Positions 18,984 to 27,827 of a stretch of DNA of 38,607 nucleotides are shown one piece after another. Below the pieces are notes generated by a model. That model had not been told where the DNA came from. It made no database searches and saw only the letters and a program-made list of their open reading frames with translations. A program made the position numbers and the translations under genes. The DNA is from Nevskiales bacterium (lineage in GTDB: Bacteria; Pseudomonadota; Gammaproteobacteria; Steroidobacterales; GCA-2729495), in NCBI GenBank assembly GCA_011526045.1, contig WYBE01000048.1, positions 1 to 38,607 on the forward strand, written 5' to 3'. How positions within the stretch are numbered: position 1 is the first letter of the stretch; every line of letters begins with the position of its first letter.

Positions 18984-19014
18984 AAAAAAAGGGCCGGATC
19001 ATTCGATCCGGCCC
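18984..19014 (-). terminator. Intrinsic terminator of the kelch-cytochrome gene
   Basis: On the minus strand GGGCCGGATC pairs with GATCCGGCCC (10 bp, 4-base loop) and is followed by seven T residues (18984-18990). It lies about 28 bp after the stop of the gene at 19042. Confidence 0.9.
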
Positions 19015-19041
19015 TTCCGACGCGCGCTGCAGGCAGGAGGA

Positions 19042-21162
19042 TCAGTCGCAGTAGTTCGGATCGCCCGGGCTCAGTGAGTCGATCCAGGCGCCGATGGCAT
19101 CACGCTCACTCTGCGGCAGCATGACTCCGACCGGCGGCATCGGCGCCGTCGTGCTGTTGATGCGCTGCCAGAGAATGCTGGTCTCCTTAACTCCCGGCGT
19201 CACGACCGGCCGCGGTCGCGGGGCGCTGCCTAGCTGCAGGTTTTCACAGGTCGTCAGGCTCAGGCCGCGCGCAGCGCCATGGCAACCGGTGCACACGCGG
19301 TTGAACACCGGCTGCACATCGCAGTCGTAGCTCAACGGGCCGCCCGAGGAAGTCACGGTGACCGTCACCGACGCCGAGGCGACGGCACCGCGGTCGTCGG
19401 CCACCTCGACCGTGGCGACATAGGTGCCGTTGCACTGGTAGGAATGGCTCGGATTGAGGTCGGTACTGGTGGTGAAGTCACCGAACTTCCACAGCACGGA
19501 AGCGATGCTGCCATCCGGATCGACCGCGTTGGCCGTGAAGCTCACGGGCAGCGGCTCGACACCAGAACTCGGTGCTGCAACCGGCGCAACCGTCGGCGAC
19601 AGATTCGGCGAGATCTTGTCCACCAGCGAGTTGATCAACACCTGGTTGATCGCGATCAGGCGCGCTTCGGCAGCCGGGTCGACCAACCGTTGCGCGATGC
19701 GTCCCGTCAGTTTCTCCGCCTTGTCGAGCGCACCAGCCAGGTCGCCCTTATTCAGCTTCTGGGTGACCTGATTGACCTGGGCATTGAGCGCAGTGCGGCC
19801 GCCATGCCCACCCTGGAAGGCGCTGTTCGGCAGATCGGCGATCACGTTCTGCATGCCCTTGATCTGCTGGCTGAGGCCCGGCGTATAGATCTCCACCGAA
19901 TTCAGCAGCACGGCACCCGGCGAGACGAAGCCGCCGGAGATCATTACCCGGCCGTCATCCAGCGTCAGGCCGCTGAACTCGTCGCGACCGGTGGACATGA
20001 TCCCGGAGAGCTGCCAGTTACCGGTTGCCGGGTCGTAGACTTCGGAGGAGTTCTGGAAGAACGTCAGGTTGCCCGCTCCCACCTTGGTGGAAACGCCACC
20101 GGCAATCAGCAGGGTCCCGTCCAGCAACCCCTGCGCGCCGATGTCGATGCGCTTTTTGAACATCGGGTTGATCGACGTCCAGGTACGGGTCGCGGGATCG
20201 AAGATTTCACTCTCGTTCGTGATGATGCCGCCCGCCGAATTGTGCGGCGGGTTGTAGTACGCGGAGCCCTGCACGATTCGCCCATCCCGCAGCTTGCCGG
20301 GAATCTGGGCGAGGTGTGAATAGATCATGGGCGCCGTGGCGGTGAAGGTATTCGTCACCGGGTCGTAGACCTCCGAGGCATTGGTCGGGAAAAACGTTCC
20401 CGTACCCGAGGAACCGCCCGAAAGCAGCACGGTGCCGTCGTCGAGTTCGTTGGCGCTGTGCCCGAGCCGCGGCGTCACCATGTTGCCGACCAGTGTGAAC
20501 ATCCCCGTCGCCGGATCGAAGAGTTCCGCCGACTGGATGGGCTGCTGGGTGAACGTGCTCACACCGTTGCCGCCGCCGGCGATGAGCACCATGCCGTTCG
20601 GCAACAGCGTCGCCGTATGACTGCGGCGCGCAGCGTTCATCGGCCCGGCGGTCTGGGTCCAGGTGTCGGTTACGGGATCGTAGACCTCTGCCGTGGCGAG
20701 GACGACGCCGGTGGCCGACGTGGAACCGGTACGCCCGCCGGTCACGAGGACACGCCCGTCTGCGAGTGCGGTCGCAGTATGCGACCAGCGCGGTACGGTC
20801 ATTGGCGCAGCCGGCGTGATGCTGTTGTCGGCGGGATCGAAGATGTCCACGGAGGTGGTGATCACCGCTGTCGGCGCGTTCTGCGACTGCCCGCCCGTGA
20901 TCAGCACGCGACCGTCGAGCATCTTCGCCGTACGATGAATGAACCGCGGGTTACTCAGGTTGAAGCCGCGGGTGAACAAACCCACCTCGCAACTCGCCGG
21001 AGCCATCGCCTCGATGACCTCCGCGGGCGGGTAACCCATGGAGGTATGGCAGGCCAGGCAAGCCACCGGCGCGCGGCATTCGGCCAGCGCGACATTGGCA
21101 AACGGCAGCAGAAAGAGCGCAGCGAGTGCCGCGAGCGAACGTGTACCCAGAACCGAATTCAT
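19042..21162 (-). CDS. Exported kelch-PKD-cytochrome c protein with two haem motifs
   Basis: The product has 706 residues. After a signal peptide (1-27, ending NVALA) comes a CLACH haem-binding motif (C35, C38, H39). Residues about 70-430 form six or so kelch units: repeated DGRVLITGG or NGMVLIAGG strands with SAEVYDPVTDTW partners, giving a beta-propeller. A helical linker (430-530) and a PKD domain (about 530-610, with VLWKFGD and NPSHSYQCNGTYVATVEV) lead to a C-terminal cytochrome c domain with CTGCH (C624, C627, H628), MPPVGVM and AIGAWIDSLSPG. It would be periplasmic or surface-exposed and could bind two c-type haems. GGGGGGAAG precedes the ATG. The AT-rich promoter region upstream is described separately. 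Redox partner and substrate are unknown. Confidence 0.88.
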   Translation of the reverse strand: MNSVLGTRSLAALAALFLLPFANVALAECRAPVACLACHTSMGYPPAEVIEAMAPASCEVGLFTRGFNLSNPRFIHRTAKMLDGRVLITGGQSQNAPTAVITTSVDIFDPADNSITPAAPMTVPRWSHTATALADGRVLVTGGRTGSTSATGVVLATAEVYDPVTDTWTQTAGPMNAARRSHTATLLPNGMVLIAGGGNGVSTFTQQPIQSAELFDPATGMFTLVGNMVTPRLGHSANELDDGTVLLSGGSSGTGTFFPTNASEVYDPVTNTFTATAPMIYSHLAQIPGKLRDGRIVQGSAYYNPPHNSAGGIITNESEIFDPATRTWTSINPMFKKRIDIGAQGLLDGTLLIAGGVSTKVGAGNLTFFQNSSEVYDPATGNWQLSGIMSTGRDEFSGLTLDDGRVMISGGFVSPGAVLLNSVEIYTPGLSQQIKGMQNVIADLPNSAFQGGHGGRTALNAQVNQVTQKLNKGDLAGALDKAEKLTGRIAQRLVDPAAEARLIAINQVLINSLVDKISPNLSPTVAPVAAPSSGVEPLPVSFTANAVDPDGSIASVLWKFGDFTTSTDLNPSHSYQCNGTYVATVEVADDRGAVASASVTVTVTSSGGPLSYDCDVQPVFNRVCTGCHGAARGLSLTTCENLQLGSAPRPRPVVTPGVKETSILWQRINSTTAPMPPVGVMLPQSERDAIGAWIDSLSPGDPNYCD

Positions 21163-21227
21163 GGCTTCCCCCCTGGTTCGGATCGACTGTCCCCGCGCCG
21201 CCGACGATGCGGCGACCAGGCTGGTAT

Positions 21228-21300
21228 TAACGTTATATCAACAGGACAACCCGCTTTTAACGCAACGGTGGCTACTTAGGCTGATACGTAGTTATACGTA
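21228..21300 (-). promoter_or_regulatory. AT-rich upstream region with palindromes
   Basis: The roughly 200-bp gap upstream of the kelch-cytochrome gene is much richer in A and T than its surroundings. It contains the palindrome TAACGTTA (21228-21235) and two TACGTA palindromes four bases apart (21285-21290 and 21295-21300). Paired palindromes in a promoter region look like a regulator binding site. The factor is unknown, and I see no unique -10/-35 pair. Confidence 0.45.
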
Positions 21301-21362
21301 CGAACAACGTTTGAAAGCGGCAGGGAAAGATCGTAACTCTCGGATAAAAATTAAATTTATCG

Positions 21363-22346
21363 CTATCGGACTGGCTCGGATTCGGTCGTCACCGGTGGCG
21401 GTAAATATGACCTTAGTGCCGCTTCGTCGATCGTCACACGAGCCGACGCGCGCAATTGCTGGCGCAGTTTCGCTTCGGCGCGCTGGCGGGCCGCGGCCTC
21501 GAGCCCGGCCACTATGCCCGCGCGAACCTCGGCCAGCGGTCGCAACCGAGCCGCCTCGGTCTGCTCGGCCCGCAGCACCGCGAAGCCGGTGGCCACCGCG
21601 ACCACGGGGCTGACCTCGGCGTTCTGCAGTTCGAGCGCGATTGCCACGAGCTGCGACTTCTTCGGCGTGTCCTGCAACCAGAGCGTCTCGACGTGGCGCA
21701 GCCCGGGGTTCGTGCCGGTACGCAGCGCATCCACGGTCGCGCCGCGCAGGAGTTCTTCGCGCGCCCGCGTAGCCGCCTCGGCTGTAGCCGCCACAACGCG
21801 CGTGACCTGCACGCGCGCCGGCAGCGTGAATGCGGCGGCATGCTCGCGATAATACCGCTCGATGTCCTGCTCGCTCGGCGGCTGCACGGTAGCGAGTTCG
21901 CGCGCCAGCAACGCCTCGGCGAGCGCCGCCTCCGCCGGCTCCGATGCCGGACTGTCTGCCGGCGCCGCTTTGGGTTTCATGCCGGCCGCCCTGGCCGCGC
22001 GCGCCATCAGGCGCCGGTCGATCAGCGCATCAAGGAGCTCGCGCACCACCTCGGGCGAACGGGACTCGTAACGATCCGGACCGCGCATTGCGCCGATGGT
22101 GGCGTCGAGTTCGCCCGCTGTAATCGTCTCACCATCGATGCGTGCCAGTACCGTATCGGACGCGAGCCGCGGCGCAGCCGGCGACGTGCCGGCCTTCATC
22201 ATCGGCGGATGATCTGCCGGCATTACCGGGGTGGCAGACTGCGCACCGGCATCAATGCTCATCAACGTGACGGCACTGCACGCAAGCCCGATGAGCATTG
22301 CCCGCCGCCAGCAATGCGCTCTTGCCCATGTCCCCGTCCTGCCCAT
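21363..22346 (-). CDS. Exported parvulin-like peptidyl-prolyl isomerase
   Basis: The product has 327 residues, with a signal peptide ending near SIDAGAQS (about residue 36). A SurA-N/PpiD-like helical region follows (LARIDGETITAGELD, then RELLDALIDRRLMARAARAAG). A degenerate parvulin domain at about 180-275 has ARVQVTRVVAATAEAA, HVETLWLQDTP and VSPVVAVATGFAVLRAEQ. It would fold exported proteins in the periplasm. It lies upstream of the kelch-cytochrome gene on the same strand with a 200-bp gap, so a client relation is possible but unproven. Several parvulin active-site residues cannot be placed with confidence, so it may be a chaperone only. Confidence 0.8.
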   Translation of the reverse strand: MGRTGTWARAHCWRRAMLIGLACSAVTLMSIDAGAQSATPVMPADHPPMMKAGTSPAAPRLASDTVLARIDGETITAGELDATIGAMRGPDRYESRSPEVVRELLDALIDRRLMARAARAAGMKPKAAPADSPASEPAEAALAEALLARELATVQPPSEQDIERYYREHAAAFTLPARVQVTRVVAATAEAATRAREELLRGATVDALRTGTNPGLRHVETLWLQDTPKKSQLVAIALELQNAEVSPVVAVATGFAVLRAEQTEAARLRPLAEVRAGIVAGLEAAARQRAEAKLRQQLRASARVTIDEAALRSYLPPPVTTESEPVR

Positions 22347-22619
22347 GGCGATTCACCTGCTCCGCGTCGATGCCCGTCGCCGCCCGCAGGGATATTCGGC
22401 CGGAAAAGATCTGTGGGCAAGCGCCGCGAAGCATCCGCCGGTTTCGCCCACAGGGAAAACCGCCATCAGCCGAGCCTGGATGATCGCCGCATCCCGGCGA
22501 ACGCGGCCCCCAGGAAAAAACAATTCTTCGCCGGTCTGCGGGCACGGAGCGCCGTCGCGACGGAGTCGACGCGTTGGTCCCGCGCGGTAGCTGCTGGCGG
22601 TGCCTGGCGCGAGATGCCG

Positions 22620-23009
22620 CTAATGAGACCGCGTCACCCGTAGCGGTGGCGCCGCCCGCGACGCGCCTCGTGCAGCGTGCATCGCGCTGAGGCGCGCGTT
22701 GCCGGAACGTGCGACGGCGTCGGAGATCGCGGCCTCACGGCACTCGCGCGACCGGCGCCGTCGCGTCAGGTCGCGGCCCTCCTCGGGACGGCAGACCTGA
22801 GCGGCAGCCTGCCGCAGGCGCCGGTACAGCACCCGCAGCCCCTCCTCACCCGAGAGGTCGAGATCGCCGTAACGGACCACGATGGCCGGCGCACCGGCGG
22901 ACGCCGCCGTAGCCCCGGATGCCGGCACGCCGATCAGCGTGTACGCAGCGAGACCCCCTGCTAGTGCGGCGTTCAGATACCCCCTGGCGAACGTGATGAT
23001 CGGTGACAT
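22620..23009 (-). CDS. UrcA-family exported protein
   Basis: The product has 129 residues. A signal peptide (about 1-33) is followed by VVRYGDLDLSGEEGLRVLYRRLRQAAAQVC, the core of the UrcA family, then a second cysteine in SRECREAAISDAVA that probably pairs with the first. UrcA proteins are small periplasmic proteins of unknown role in several proteobacteria. The C-terminal 20 residues, past the ARLSAMHAA segment, are basic and not typical. It diverges from the LysR-type regulator gene, which may control it. Confidence 0.82.
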   Translation of the reverse strand: MSPIITFARGYLNAALAGGLAAYTLIGVPASGATAASAGAPAIVVRYGDLDLSGEEGLRVLYRRLRQAAAQVCRPEEGRDLTRRRRSRECREAAISDAVARSGNARLSAMHAARGASRAAPPLRVTRSH

Positions 23010-23073
23010 GACCTACCTCCTCTGCTCCGGACTGCTGCAACGCGTGTAGCGTGGCGGACGGTGATGCCGTGGC

Positions 23074-23100
23074 CGCCAGCACACAAACCGCGTGCTGGCG
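23074..23100. promoter_or_regulatory. Inverted repeat between urcA-like and LysR genes
   Basis: CGCCAGCAC (23074-23082) and GTGCTGGCG (23092-23100) are perfect complements around nine bases. It lies in the divergent gap, just upstream of the likely -35 box of the LysR gene, where autoregulatory sites of LysR-type proteins usually lie. Confidence 0.55.
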
Positions 23101-23107
23101 ATGATGC

Positions 23108-23136
23108 TAGACAGTGGCGCAGGGGTTCAGTATAGA
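23108..23136 (+). promoter_or_regulatory. Sigma-70-type promoter of the LysR gene
   Basis: TAGACA (23108-23113) and TATAGA (23131-23136) are separated by 17 bases, each one or two mismatches from consensus. Transcription would start near 23143, leaving about 30 bases of leader before the ATG at 23173. Confidence 0.6.
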
Positions 23137-23172
23137 CAGGCCGGAAACCCGGCTTTTCATGTTTGTACGAAG

Positions 23173-24078
23173 ATGGAGTGGGACGATCTTCGCTATGTGC
23201 TCGCGGTGCACCGCGCGGGCACGCTTGCCGGTGCGGCGCGCGCGCTCGGCGTCAGCCACGTCACTGTCTTCCGGCGCATCGAGCACATCGAGAAAGGCCT
23301 CGGCGTGCGCCTGTTCGACCGCAAGCGGCAGGGTTACGTCGTCACGCCGGTTGCCGCCGGGATCGTCGCCCAGACCGAGCAGGTCGAAGACCAGATCAAT
23401 GCCATCGAGCGGCGCATCTGGCAGCAGGACCACGAAGTCCATGGCACGGTGCGTCTCACCACCACCGACACCATCGCAATCGCTGTCCTGCCGGGCATTC
23501 TCGCCGGACTGCGCACGGCGCATCCCGGCCTCAGCGTCGAGGTGATGATCTCCCACGCGTCGCTCAATCTCACCAAGCGTGACGCCGACATCGCCATCCG
23601 GCACACCGTCTCGCCGCCGGACATGCTCATCGGGCACCGGCTGGCGCCGGTGCGCTACGCAATCTACGGCGCCCGGCGATTCGCGCCACGCGGCCGGCGC
23701 AGCGCGCCGGACCTCGCGACGGTGCCCTGGATTGCTCCCGACGACGACCCTTCGGAGTACCGCTTCACCAGCTGGCTGCGCGAAAACGGCCACGAACAGC
23801 AGGTCGTGCTCCGCTGCAACTCCTTCATCGCGATGGCCCACGCGGTACGCGCGGGTGTGGGTGTCGGGATCCTGTCCTGCTTCACCGCCGATGGCATCGA
23901 GGGCCTGGTGCGACTGAGCCCTGTGATCCGCGCAGTCGATTACGAATACTGGATCCTGACGCACCGCGAGCTGCGCGAGGTGGCGCGGGTGGCGAAGACT
24001 TATGCCTTCCTGCGCGCTGCGTTTGCCGCCATGCGCCCGCTGTTTCTCGGCGAGCGGTCACGTGCGCAACGTGCGTGA
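23173..24078 (+). CDS. LysR-type transcriptional regulator
   Basis: The product has 301 residues. The N-terminal winged helix-turn-helix is clear: WDDLRYVLAVHRAGTLAGAARALGVSHVTVFRRIEHIEKGLGVRLFDR (about 3-50). A linker helix follows and then the periplasmic-binding-protein-like effector domain (about 90-290, with GTVRLTTTDTIAIAVLPG). The ATG at 23173 gives the usual LysR N terminus; the frame opens earlier, at 23092, inside the inverted repeat. It diverges from the urcA-like gene and has its own promoter, so these two are the likeliest targets. The effector is unknown. Confidence 0.92.
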   Translation: MEWDDLRYVLAVHRAGTLAGAARALGVSHVTVFRRIEHIEKGLGVRLFDRKRQGYVVTPVAAGIVAQTEQVEDQINAIERRIWQQDHEVHGTVRLTTTDTIAIAVLPGILAGLRTAHPGLSVEVMISHASLNLTKRDADIAIRHTVSPPDMLIGHRLAPVRYAIYGARRFAPRGRRSAPDLATVPWIAPDDDPSEYRFTSWLRENGHEQQVVLRCNSFIAMAHAVRAGVGVGILSCFTADGIEGLVRLSPVIRAVDYEYWILTHRELREVARVAKTYAFLRAAFAAMRPLFLGERSRAQRA

Positions 24079-24093
24079 AGTCGCAGCGGCTGC

Positions 24094-25221
24094 TCAGTAC
24101 CGCGCCATCGACGGGTCGATTTTCTCCGCCCAGGCATCGACACCGCCATCGAGCACCTGCAGGCGCCGGAAGCCGGCCTTGTGCAGCAGGTAGTACGCCT
24201 CCATGCTGCGCAGGCCGCCGTGACAGGCAATAACGTAGTCACGCGCGGAATCGAGTTCGTGCAACCGCCCGGGCAGTTCACTCAATGGCAGGGCGGTCGC
24301 ACCGGGAATGCGCGCGATGTCGAGCTCATGGGGTTCGCGCACGTCGAGGATCGCGACGGGTTCTCCGGTGCGCTGGCGCGCCGCCAGCTCCTCGGCGCGA
24401 ATCACCGGTAGCCCGCCGCCCGGCGAGCCGCAGAATGCCTCGTAGTCGACAGGAGCACGCACCGTCGGAGCGTCACCGCAGACGGCGCAGCCGGAATCCT
24501 TCGCAATCTTCAGCTCCCGGCTCGAGCACGACAACGCGTCGAACAGCAGCAAGCGGCCGACCAGCGTCTCGCCGATACCGAGCACGAGCTTGATCACCTC
24601 GAGCGCCTGCAACGAGCCGATGATGCCGGGCAACACGCCGAGCACGCCGCCATCGGCGCAGGACGGCACCAGCCCAGGCGGCGGTGGCTGCGGGAACAGG
24701 CAGCGGTAGCAGGGCCCGCGACGCGCGTCGAACACACTCACCTGGCCCTCGAAGCGATAGATGCTGGCATAGACGTTCGGCCGGCCGGCCAGCACGCAGG
24801 CGTCGTTGACGAGATAGCGCGCGGGGAAGTTATCCGTGCCGTCCGCCACCACGTCGTAGTCGCGGACGATCGCCATGACGTTCTCGCCCGACAGGCGCAC
24901 CGGGTGGGCGATGAGCCGCACCTCGGGATTGAGCGCTGCCAGCCGTTCGCGTGCAGCCTCGAGTTTCGGGCGGCCGACGTCGGCGGTCGAATACAGGACC
25001 TGCCGCTGCAGGTTGGTGAGGTCGACCCGGTCGAACTCCACCAGCCCGATGGTGCCGACCCCCGCCGCAGCGAGATACAGCGCGAGCGGCGAGCCGAGAC
25101 CGCCGGCACCCACGCAGAGCACGCGCGCGTCCTTCAGCCGCTGCTGGCCCGCCAGGGTCACCTCCGGCATGACGAGGTGACGGCTGTAACGCAGTATTTC
25201 GTCGTTCGAGAGGGCGGCCAT
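24094..25221 (-). CDS. moeB: MoeB-like E1 adenylyltransferase fused to rhodanese
   Basis: The protein activates the C-terminal Gly-Gly of a ubiquitin-like sulfur carrier (MoaD or ThiS) by adenylation and can load sulfur through its rhodanese domain. The ATP-binding loop is VGAGGLGSP, then DLTNLQRQ and DGTDNF; the zinc cysteines are CYRC and CAVC; a cysteine lies in [10 protein letters not shown]. The C-terminal rhodanese domain has [18 protein letters not shown] and an active-site loop IACHGGLRS with its cysteine. Counting from the ATG used here it has 375 residues, typical of MoeBR/MoeZ. I chose the ATG at 25221 by alignment to MoeB ([14 protein letters not shown]); a GTG 15 bases upstream is possible. 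It diverges from the BNR/MoaD-like pair. Confidence 0.93.
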   Translation of the reverse strand: MAALSNDEILRYSRHLVMPEVTLAGQQRLKDARVLCVGAGGLGSPLALYLAAAGVGTIGLVEFDRVDLTNLQRQVLYSTADVGRPKLEAARERLAALNPEVRLIAHPVRLSGENVMAIVRDYDVVADGTDNFPARYLVNDACVLAGRPNVYASIYRFEGQVSVFDARRGPCYRCLFPQPPPPGLVPSCADGGVLGVLPGIIGSLQALEVIKLVLGIGETLVGRLLLFDALSCSSRELKIAKDSGCAVCGDAPTVRAPVDYEAFCGSPGGGLPVIRAEELAARQRTGEPVAILDVREPHELDIARIPGATALPLSELPGRLHELDSARDYVIACHGGLRSMEAYYLLHKAGFRRLQVLDGGVDAWAEKIDPSMARY

Positions 25222-25250
25222 CGGGGCGAAGCTCACTGCTTGTTCCCGAC

Positions 25251-25256
25251 TATACT
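25251..25256 (+). promoter_or_regulatory. Possible -10 box for the BNR-MoaD unit
   Basis: TATACT lies about 32 bases before the ATG of the BNR gene in the narrow divergent gap with moeB. The -35 region is weak, so this is a candidate only. Confidence 0.35.
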
Positions 25257-25287
25257 AGGCGTGGACGGCCCTGACGGGGGAAGATCC

Positions 25288-26403
25288 ATGAGCACGATCC
25301 GGGTGCTGGTCGGCACGCGCAAGGGTGCCTTTATTCTCACGGCGGACGGCAGGCGCAAGCGCTGGAAAGTCGCCGGTCCGCATTTCAGCGGCTGGGAGGT
25401 TTTTCACCTCAACGCCTCGTCGGCGGCGCCCGACCGCATCTACGCCTCGCAGACGAGCAGCTGGTTCGGGCAGGTGATGCAGCGCTCTGACGATGGCGGC
25501 AGGCGCTGGGAGGCGGTCGGCAACCAGTTCGCCTACGAGGGCGAGGCCGGCACGCACCTGTACTACGACGGCACCCCCCGCCCCTGGGAGTTCAAGCGCG
25601 TGTGGCATCTCGAGCCCTGCGCCGCGGACCCCGACACGGTTTATGCGGGTGTCGAGGATGCCGCCCTCTTCCGCTCGCGCGACGGCGGCAAGTCGTGGCA
25701 GGAACTCGCGGGCCTGCGCACTCACCCGTCGGGGACGGCCTGGATGCCCGGCGCCGGTGGCATGTGCCTGCACACGATTCTGCTCGACACTGCGCGCCCG
25801 TCGCGCATGTACGTCGCAATCTCCGCCGCCGGCACCTTCCGTACCGACGACGGTGGCGCGAGCTGGCAGCCGGTCAACAAGGGGCTGCGCTCCGGGCAGA
25901 TCCCCGACCCGACGGCCGAGGTGGGCCACTGCGTGCATCGCATCGCGCGCCACGCCTCGCGCCCGGAGGTGCTCTTCATGCAGAAGCACTGGGACGTGAT
26001 GCGCAGCGACGACGGCGGCACATCGTGGCATGAGGTGAGCGGGGATCTGCCGAGCGACTTCGGCTACCCGATCGACGTGCACCCGCACGAACCGGAGACG
26101 GTCTACGTCGTCCCGATCAAGAGCGATGCCGAGCACTTTCCGCCGCAAGGCCGGCTGCGCGTGTACCGCAGTCGCAGCGGCGGCCACGAATGGGAACCGC
26201 TTACGAAAGGCCTCCCGCAGCGCAACTGCTACGTCAACGTGCTGCGTGACGCCATGGCGGTTGACCGGCTCGACCCCTGCGGCGTGTACTTCGGCACCAC
26301 CGGCGGGCAGGTGTATGCCTCACCCGACGCCGGCGACACCTGGAAGGCGATCGTCCGCGACCTGCCGGCGGTGCTCTCCGTCGAGGTGCAGACGCTGCCG
26401 TGA
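25288..26403 (+). CDS. BNR/sialidase-like beta-propeller protein
   Basis: The product has 371 residues and no signal peptide, so it is probably cytoplasmic. Repeated BNR/Asp-box motifs ([55 protein letters not shown]) mark a five- to seven-bladed propeller of the VPS10/sialidase type. The opening [15 protein letters not shown] is seen in a conserved group of uncharacterised propellers. I see no sialidase arginine triad, so glycosidase activity is doubtful. Its stop overlaps the GTG of the MoaD/ThiS-like gene, so the two are coupled. GGGGGAAG lies before the ATG. Confidence 0.85.
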   Translation: MSTIRVLVGTRKGAFILTADGRRKRWKVAGPHFSGWEVFHLNASSAAPDRIYASQTSSWFGQVMQRSDDGGRRWEAVGNQFAYEGEAGTHLYYDGTPRPWEFKRVWHLEPCAADPDTVYAGVEDAALFRSRDGGKSWQELAGLRTHPSGTAWMPGAGGMCLHTILLDTARPSRMYVAISAAGTFRTDDGGASWQPVNKGLRSGQIPDPTAEVGHCVHRIARHASRPEVLFMQKHWDVMRSDDGGTSWHEVSGDLPSDFGYPIDVHPHEPETVYVVPIKSDAEHFPPQGRLRVYRSRSGGHEWEPLTKGLPQRNCYVNVLRDAMAVDRLDPCGVYFGTTGGQVYASPDAGDTWKAIVRDLPAVLSVEVQTLP

Positions 26404-26696
26404 TCCGCGTGGTACTGCCCGCGCCGCTGCGCGTGCTCGCCCGCACCGGCGCTGAGGTCGAACTCGCGGTCGCCGGCGTGCCCACGCAACGCGGCGTGCT
26501 CGATGCGCTCGAGGCACGCTACCCGATGCTGCGCGGGACCACGCGCGACCAGGCGACCGGCCAGCGTCGTGCCTACATCCGCTTCTTCGCCTGCGGGCAG
26601 GATCTGTCCAACGAAGCGCCGGACGAGCCATTGCCTGCAGCGGTCGCGAGCGGTGATGAACCCTTCCTGGTGGTCGGCGCCGTCGCCGGAGGCTGA
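26400..26696 (+). CDS. MoaD/ThiS-like sulfur-carrier protein
   Basis: The product has 98 residues with a ubiquitin-like beta-grasp pattern: [13 protein letters not shown], then [11 protein letters not shown] and [11 protein letters not shown], ending [11 protein letters not shown]. The last two residues are Gly-Gly at the stop codon, as needed for adenylation and thiocarboxylate formation by a MoeB/ThiF-type E1. It is somewhat longer than MoaD (about 80). The start is a GTG in the overlap GTGA with the BNR gene. A MoeB-rhodanese gene lies across the divergent promoter and is the obvious candidate partner. It need not serve molybdopterin; no other moa genes are present. Confidence 0.85.
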   Translation: MIRVVLPAPLRVLARTGAEVELAVAGVPTQRGVLDALEARYPMLRGTTRDQATGQRRAYIRFFACGQDLSNEAPDEPLPAAVASGDEPFLVVGAVAGG

Positions 26697-26773
26697 GCGC
26701 CGCACTGCTGTCCACGCACCCGCTCCTTTTGCTTTAATGGCAGGGCGTCGTTCGCCGCCCGGAGCCCTGAATC

Positions 26774-27823
26774 ATGGACATCGAGATCATCATCGGTTGC
26801 GACATGCATCCGCGACAGGTGGCAGAGTTCGCGGTCGAAGCGGAGCGCGCCGGCGTGCGCACACTGTGGCATTCGAACCTGCCGAACGGCTGGGACCCGT
26901 TCATCGGGCTGTCGCAGGCGGCGCTCGCCACGAGCCGCATCCGCCTCGGCGTGCTGGCGCTCAGCCCCTACGAGATGCACCCGGTGCGCATCGCCTACTC
27001 GATCATCAGCCTGAACGAACTCGCCAACGGCCGGGCTGTCATCGGGCTCGGCGGCGGCGGCGCGATGGCGCTCGCCACCACCGACCATGCGCGCGGCACG
27101 AGCCTGGACTTCGGCAGGATGCGCATCGTGCGCGGTGTGCGCGAGGCCGCCGAAATCATCTGGCGGATGTCCTCGGGCGCGTTTCACTGGGGATACGAAG
27201 GCGAGGTGTTCAGCGTCCGCCAGCCGTTCAAGATGGCCTTCATGAAGGCGCCGCGCCCGACCATCATCACCTGCTCGATGGGGCCGCAGATGCTGCGCAT
27301 GGGCGCGCGCATCGCCGACGGCGTGCAGGCGGGCGACGTCACTGCGGAGCGGCTGCCGGAGGTCATGCAGGAGATCCGTGCCGGCCTCGCCAAACGCCGG
27401 TACCCGGCGGAGGATTTCCGCATCGGGAATTTCTGGGCCTGGCACATCAAGAAGGACCGCGAGGCATCCATGCACGAGGCGCGCGTCGGGCTTTTCGCCC
27501 GCGCCGAGGTGATCCCGCCGCATATCGGCCTCGACCACCTGCTCGGGCCGGAGGAGGCGCAACTGGTGCGCGACAACTACCGTAATTTCCTGGTCGCCGG
27601 CGTAACCGGCACCGGCAGGATCAAGGGCGTGCCGCCGGAACTGGTGCAGCGGTTGATCGATGCGGTCAGCTCATCCGGCGACTTCGGCGCGATCGACCGT
27701 GAGGTCGAGCGCTACCGGAAGATGGAGCGCGCCGGGCTCACCGATCTCGCACTGCGCGTGTTCGACGAACCGTTCGAGGCGCTGCGCACGATCCGGGAGC
27801 GCGTGATTCCGCATTTCGTCTGA
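26774..27823 (+). CDS. LLM-class flavin-dependent oxidoreductase
   Basis: The product has 349 residues with the luciferase-like (TIM-barrel) fold. Family landmarks include FAVEAERAGVRTLWHSN, TSRIRLGVLALSPYEMHPVRIA, LNELANGRAVIGLGGGG and GARIADGVQAGDV. The group includes F420-dependent reductases (Mer, MTD-like) and FMN monooxygenases; the cofactor cannot be told apart by eye. It lies 78 bp after the sulfur-carrier gene and 4 bp before the NDH-2-type gene, suggesting a four-gene unit. Confidence 0.88.
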   Translation: MDIEIIIGCDMHPRQVAEFAVEAERAGVRTLWHSNLPNGWDPFIGLSQAALATSRIRLGVLALSPYEMHPVRIAYSIISLNELANGRAVIGLGGGGAMALATTDHARGTSLDFGRMRIVRGVREAAEIIWRMSSGAFHWGYEGEVFSVRQPFKMAFMKAPRPTIITCSMGPQMLRMGARIADGVQAGDVTAERLPEVMQEIRAGLAKRRYPAEDFRIGNFWAWHIKKDREASMHEARVGLFARAEVIPPHIGLDHLLGPEEAQLVRDNYRNFLVAGVTGTGRIKGVPPELVQRLIDAVSSSGDFGAIDREVERYRKMERAGLTDLALRVFDEPFEALRTIRERVIPHFV

Positions 27824-27827
27824 CGGC

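Noticed and set aside
19279..20319. 346-codon plus-strand frame
   Set aside because: It is antisense to the kelch repeats, whose repeating codons keep the opposite strand open.
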